A DNA stretch of 64,000 nt. Origin: Corella eumyota (taxonomy: Eukaryota; Chordata; Ascidiacea; Phlebobranchia; Corellidae). Where the stretch lies: positions 13,516,001-13,580,000 of the forward strand of contig OY720098.1 in assembly GCA_963082875.1 (NCBI GenBank), in the 5' to 3' direction. The notes under the pieces are model-generated. The model searched no databases, had not been told where the DNA came from, and was given only the letters and a program-made list of their open reading frames with translations. The position numbers and the translations under genes are program-made. Below are positions 61,438 to 64,000 of this stretch, piece after piece. The stretch's first letter is position 1; each line of letters begins with the position of its first letter.

Positions 61438-63161
61438 TCTTTTCGGGGACATCTCCGGGTGTAAGATGAACATAGAAAAATGCCAAGCCTTTTATATTGG
61501 CGCAAGTAGAAATAACCAAGATCATCCCTTCGCCTCCGCTGGCCTTCAATGGCCGTCGGAGAACATTAAATATTTGGGCGTTTGCATACCGATTTCCAAA
61601 TACATTAGTGATAAACAATTCTTCAACTTAAACTTTAGCGAAACACTTAACAAAATTGCAAACATACTCCAAATCTGGTCCTCTCGGGGCCTTACTTTAA
61701 TCGGAAAAACAACGATAATCAAAAGCCTAGTTATACCTACTTTAATATATAAACTTAGCGTTGTACCAGTGTTGCCACCAAAGGCTTTTTTGGCAAAATT
61801 AAAAAGAAAATTGTTTGTTTTTATTTGGGGTTCCAAATGGGAACGTGTGAAACGCGAAACACTACATCTTCATTATAAAGAGGGAGGAATTAATATGATT
61901 GATATAGAAAGTTACATCTTAGCCTTATACACACGTTGGGCAGCAAAACTCTTTGATAAGAACTTTAAGTCTCAATGGAAAAACATAGAAAGTGCGTCAG
62001 GAAACCTGCAAACAATTGCGAATGTGATGTGTTCCAAACTGATTTACAACCATAAAGACATAACGAGGATTTTACCGCTTCGTAACTTACGAACAACAGC
62101 ACAACTATTAAAAATAATGTTACCACCTGACGATGTCGCCGAACCAATATTTCTTAATAAGACCACTAAATATCGAGGAAAATATCTCTTTAACCCCAAC
62201 TGGCTACAACGTGGATTGACCGACCTCTCACAACTATATACAAACAATGGCGAACACATTGAATTTAGCGACCTAGTTTCAAAATATAACATTGGAAATA
62301 CAAATGACGATTACATTTTTTATATAAAACTAAAATCCAAGCTACCATATGTTGACGACTCTTATTTTAACAATAACACGCGCTCAGGTTTAAAATACAT
62401 AGATGATATTTTACTTTTTCTTAAAACATACGGCGGTACAGTTAAGTCTATTTACAATTACCAATTAAATAATACAAAAACTCCGATTAAACAAAAATTA
62501 AAATGGCAATCTACTATTAACGACCCGAGTTTAAACGAACACGTATGGAAATCAGTCTATAAACTAACTGCGGACACAAGTTTGACGACTAGATTGCGAT
62601 CTTTTCAAATTAAATTAAACCTTAGGGCCATAGTTACTAACGATGCTCTCTTTGCGTTTGGGGTGAAGACCACGCCTGTATGTTCCTTTTGTAAAGCCGA
62701 AAGTGAGACCATTTACCATATTTTTTGTAAATGCCCAGTAACCAACGTGTTCTGGGAAGATGCCATATCCTGGATTGCGGCCACATTAAGACTTCCTTTA
62801 ATTATTTCTAACAGCGAACGTTTGTTTGGAGTGGTCTCGCATGATCACTCTCATTCGTTAATTAATTTATTATTATTATGCTCTAGATATATTGTTTATA
62901 TTTGTAAATATGCTGAACGGACACCAACAATTAGGGAACTTATTTTTTTTGTAACCAACTTAAGAGATTGTGATTTGTATCGTTATAAAAAATTTAAAAA
63001 AATGGAAAAATTTTTTACAAAATGGTCAACTTTGCCTTAAACTATGTTTATGTTTGTATTTAGCTATTTAAAATTTTTAATATTTGTTTTTTAATATGTA
63101 CTACTACGTGCTACGCTATTCTTTCCTGTGTTGTACTGTATGTCGAATAAAAAAACTTTTG

Positions 63162-63198
<37 letters not shown>
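61438..63198 (+). mobile_element. 5'-truncated L1/Tx1-like LINE with poly(A)
   Basis: A 12-bp target duplication CCGCAGATAACA (61426-61437 and 63199-63210) flanks a 1761-bp insert. It ends in an AATAAA signal at 63145-63150 and an unbroken 35-A tail at 63164-63198. The insert starts mid-ORF2, as left by incomplete reverse transcription. The clean tail, the exact duplication and the intact frame mean a recent insertion. Confidence 0.93.
61439..63040 (+). CDS. C-terminal half of LINE ORF2 (RT end, thumb, zinc domain)
   Basis: The frame is open from 61439 to a TAA at 63038-63040 with no internal stop. It begins LFGDISGCKMNIEKCQAFYI, the end of the RT palm in L1/Tx1-type elements, and continues with KYLGVCIPI, WSSRGLTLIGKTTIIKSLVI and IPTLIYKLSVVPVLPP. 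A basic thumb/connection region follows (FVFIWGSKWERVKRETL, GGINMIDIESYI). Near the end CSFCKAESETIYHIFCKCP is a CCHC-type zinc motif of the kind found after RT in L1-like elements (zf-RVT type). The endonuclease and the catalytic part of RT are absent, so the copy cannot move by itself. The first ATG is at 61466. Confidence 0.88.
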   Translation, partial: LFGDISGCKMNIEKCQAFYIGASRNNQDHPFASAGLQWPSENIKYLGVCIPISKYISDKQFFNLNFSETLNKIANILQIWSSRGLTLIGKTTIIKSLVIPTLIYKLSVVPVLPPKAFLAKLKRKLFVFIWGSKWERVKRETLHLHYKEGGINMIDIESYILALYTRWAAKLFDKNFKSQWKNIESASGNLQTIANVMCSKLIYNHKDITRILPLRNLRTTAQLLKIMLPPDDVAEPIFLNKTTKYRGKYLFNPNWLQRGLTDLSQLYTNNGEHIEFSDLVSKYNIGNTNDDYIFYIKLKSKLPYVDDSYFNNNTRSGLKYIDDILLFLKTYGGTVKSIYNYQLNNTKTPIKQKLKWQSTINDPSLNEHVWKSVYKLTADTSLTTRLRSFQIKLNLRAIVTNDALFAFGVKTTPVCSFCKAESETIYHIFCKCPVTNVFWEDAISWIAATLRLPLIISNSERLFGVVSHDHSHSLINLLLLCSRYIVYICKYAERTPTIRELIFFVTNLRDCDLYRYKKFKKMEKFFTKWSTLP

Positions 63199-63200
<2 letters not shown>

Positions 63201-63210
63201 GCAGATAACA

Positions 63211-64000
63211 GAAAACAAGAAGACCCAAAACTTTTAAGGACAACTTGTTTAATATCGAGAAAATCGGTGTGCATAAAGTGGTTACTTACCCTGTAAATAA
63301 TCGCCTATCGTATATTGTTAGGTTCTTTTTATTTGTTTGTGAATAGTTTTAGTTCAGACAGTCCGGCAGTCAGGTGGAGGCGAGTTTTGTAGTTTTATAT
63401 TTGTTGTTTTTAGTAAATGTTTACACTACAGAAGTATTAAATTTATTGTTGCCTTATCAAATTTTTAACAATAATGCATAATTGACCTTTGAACTTTAAT
63501 AGGTTGCAACTCGTTCGTCTTTTTAGCTTTTTGGGTGTCACTGAGTAGGTATTTGTACTTTATTTACGCAATCAAATCTGATAGTTTAAAATGTAAATGC
63601 TTGTTTTCTATATTTAGTAAGTATAGCTACTCACTGACTGACGGACTGGGGGATTTTAATATTTTATGTCTTACCTTAGTACCAAACTTTTTGTATACAT
63701 TTGAATTTGAATTATAGGGATGTGCAGATGGGTAAAAAATAGGGAGGTTTTCGACAAGATATTTTGTGTTCCAGCATAAAAAATAACCAAACTTGATGGG
63801 CACCGAAATTTTTAATTGTCGCCTAAAAGTTTTAATCTTTCGATAAACTTTAATCTACGCTCAGGCTCGTTGTGTATCATCATCTCTAATGGCAAGTCAG
63901 CGAGTATGTAGCCAAACATCAAAAGCCAGATTCTAACGACAGTAAAAATTTATGAAATAGTTTCTCCAGGTTAAACAGTCAGTTGGTCATAACTAGGGAT
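63211..64000. other. Non-coding to window end, no gene seen
   Basis: No recognised repeat, splice-bounded exon or RNA gene. The open frames are short and without domain features. Confidence 0.4.

Overview
The window is a strongly AT-rich piece of an animal nuclear genome. It has short spliced genes with canonical GT-AG introns, intronless housekeeping genes, tRNA-derived SINEs, a LINE, LTR-element fossils and several foldback transposons. A prostanoid-type GPCR together with compact genes fits an invertebrate chordate such as an ascidian. That placement is an inference and no marker in the sequence proves it.

Layout. 0.8-7.7 kb: a head-to-tail array of AT-rich non-autonomous elements with a conserved 5' start, central ~126-bp tandem units and a short 3' palindrome, an architecture like Helentron-derived (HINE/DINE-1) elements. 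8.5-11.3 kb: a broken Ty3/gypsy copy with short LTRs and a 5-bp target duplication. 12.9-16.7 kb (minus): a prostanoid receptor-like GPCR in eight recognisable exons. 18.2-21.6 kb (minus): a small secreted-or-membrane protein gene with two alternative membrane-spanning exons. 22.75-23.95 kb: a solo BEL/Pao LTR split by a foldback element. 25.3-27.6 kb (plus): an unrecognised five-exon gene, convergent with GTPBP6 (27.96-32.47 kb, minus, nine exons). 33.4-42.1 kb: an older gypsy copy into which a nearly whole BEL/Pao element has inserted. 42.6-43.4 kb: a SINE and a second foldback copy. 43.5-58.0 kb: a plus-strand gene run made up of a MINDY-1/2 deubiquitinase (single exon), an unrecognised six-exon gene with a possible BESS-like C-terminus, CRIPT (single exon) and the mitochondrial citrate carrier SLC25A1 (nine exons). 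60-63.2 kb: a SINE cluster and a 5'-truncated L1/Tx1-like LINE with an intact 524-codon frame and a 35-nt poly(A).

The host genes act in unrelated processes (lipid-mediator signalling, mitoribosome GTPase, K48-ubiquitin trimming, spliceosome or synapse-linked zinc protein, citrate export). I see no operon-like functional unit. The most distinctive content is the mobile DNA. Three different foldback families with tandem-repeat arms and 8-10-bp target duplications sit within 64 kb, with a fourth probable one. The Helentron-like family also occupies host introns, in one case starting 4-5 bases inside the 5' splice site. Among host genes, the receptor has Trp in place of the family's TM7 arginine that binds prostanoid carboxylate, and CRIPT has lost its PDZ-binding C-terminus.
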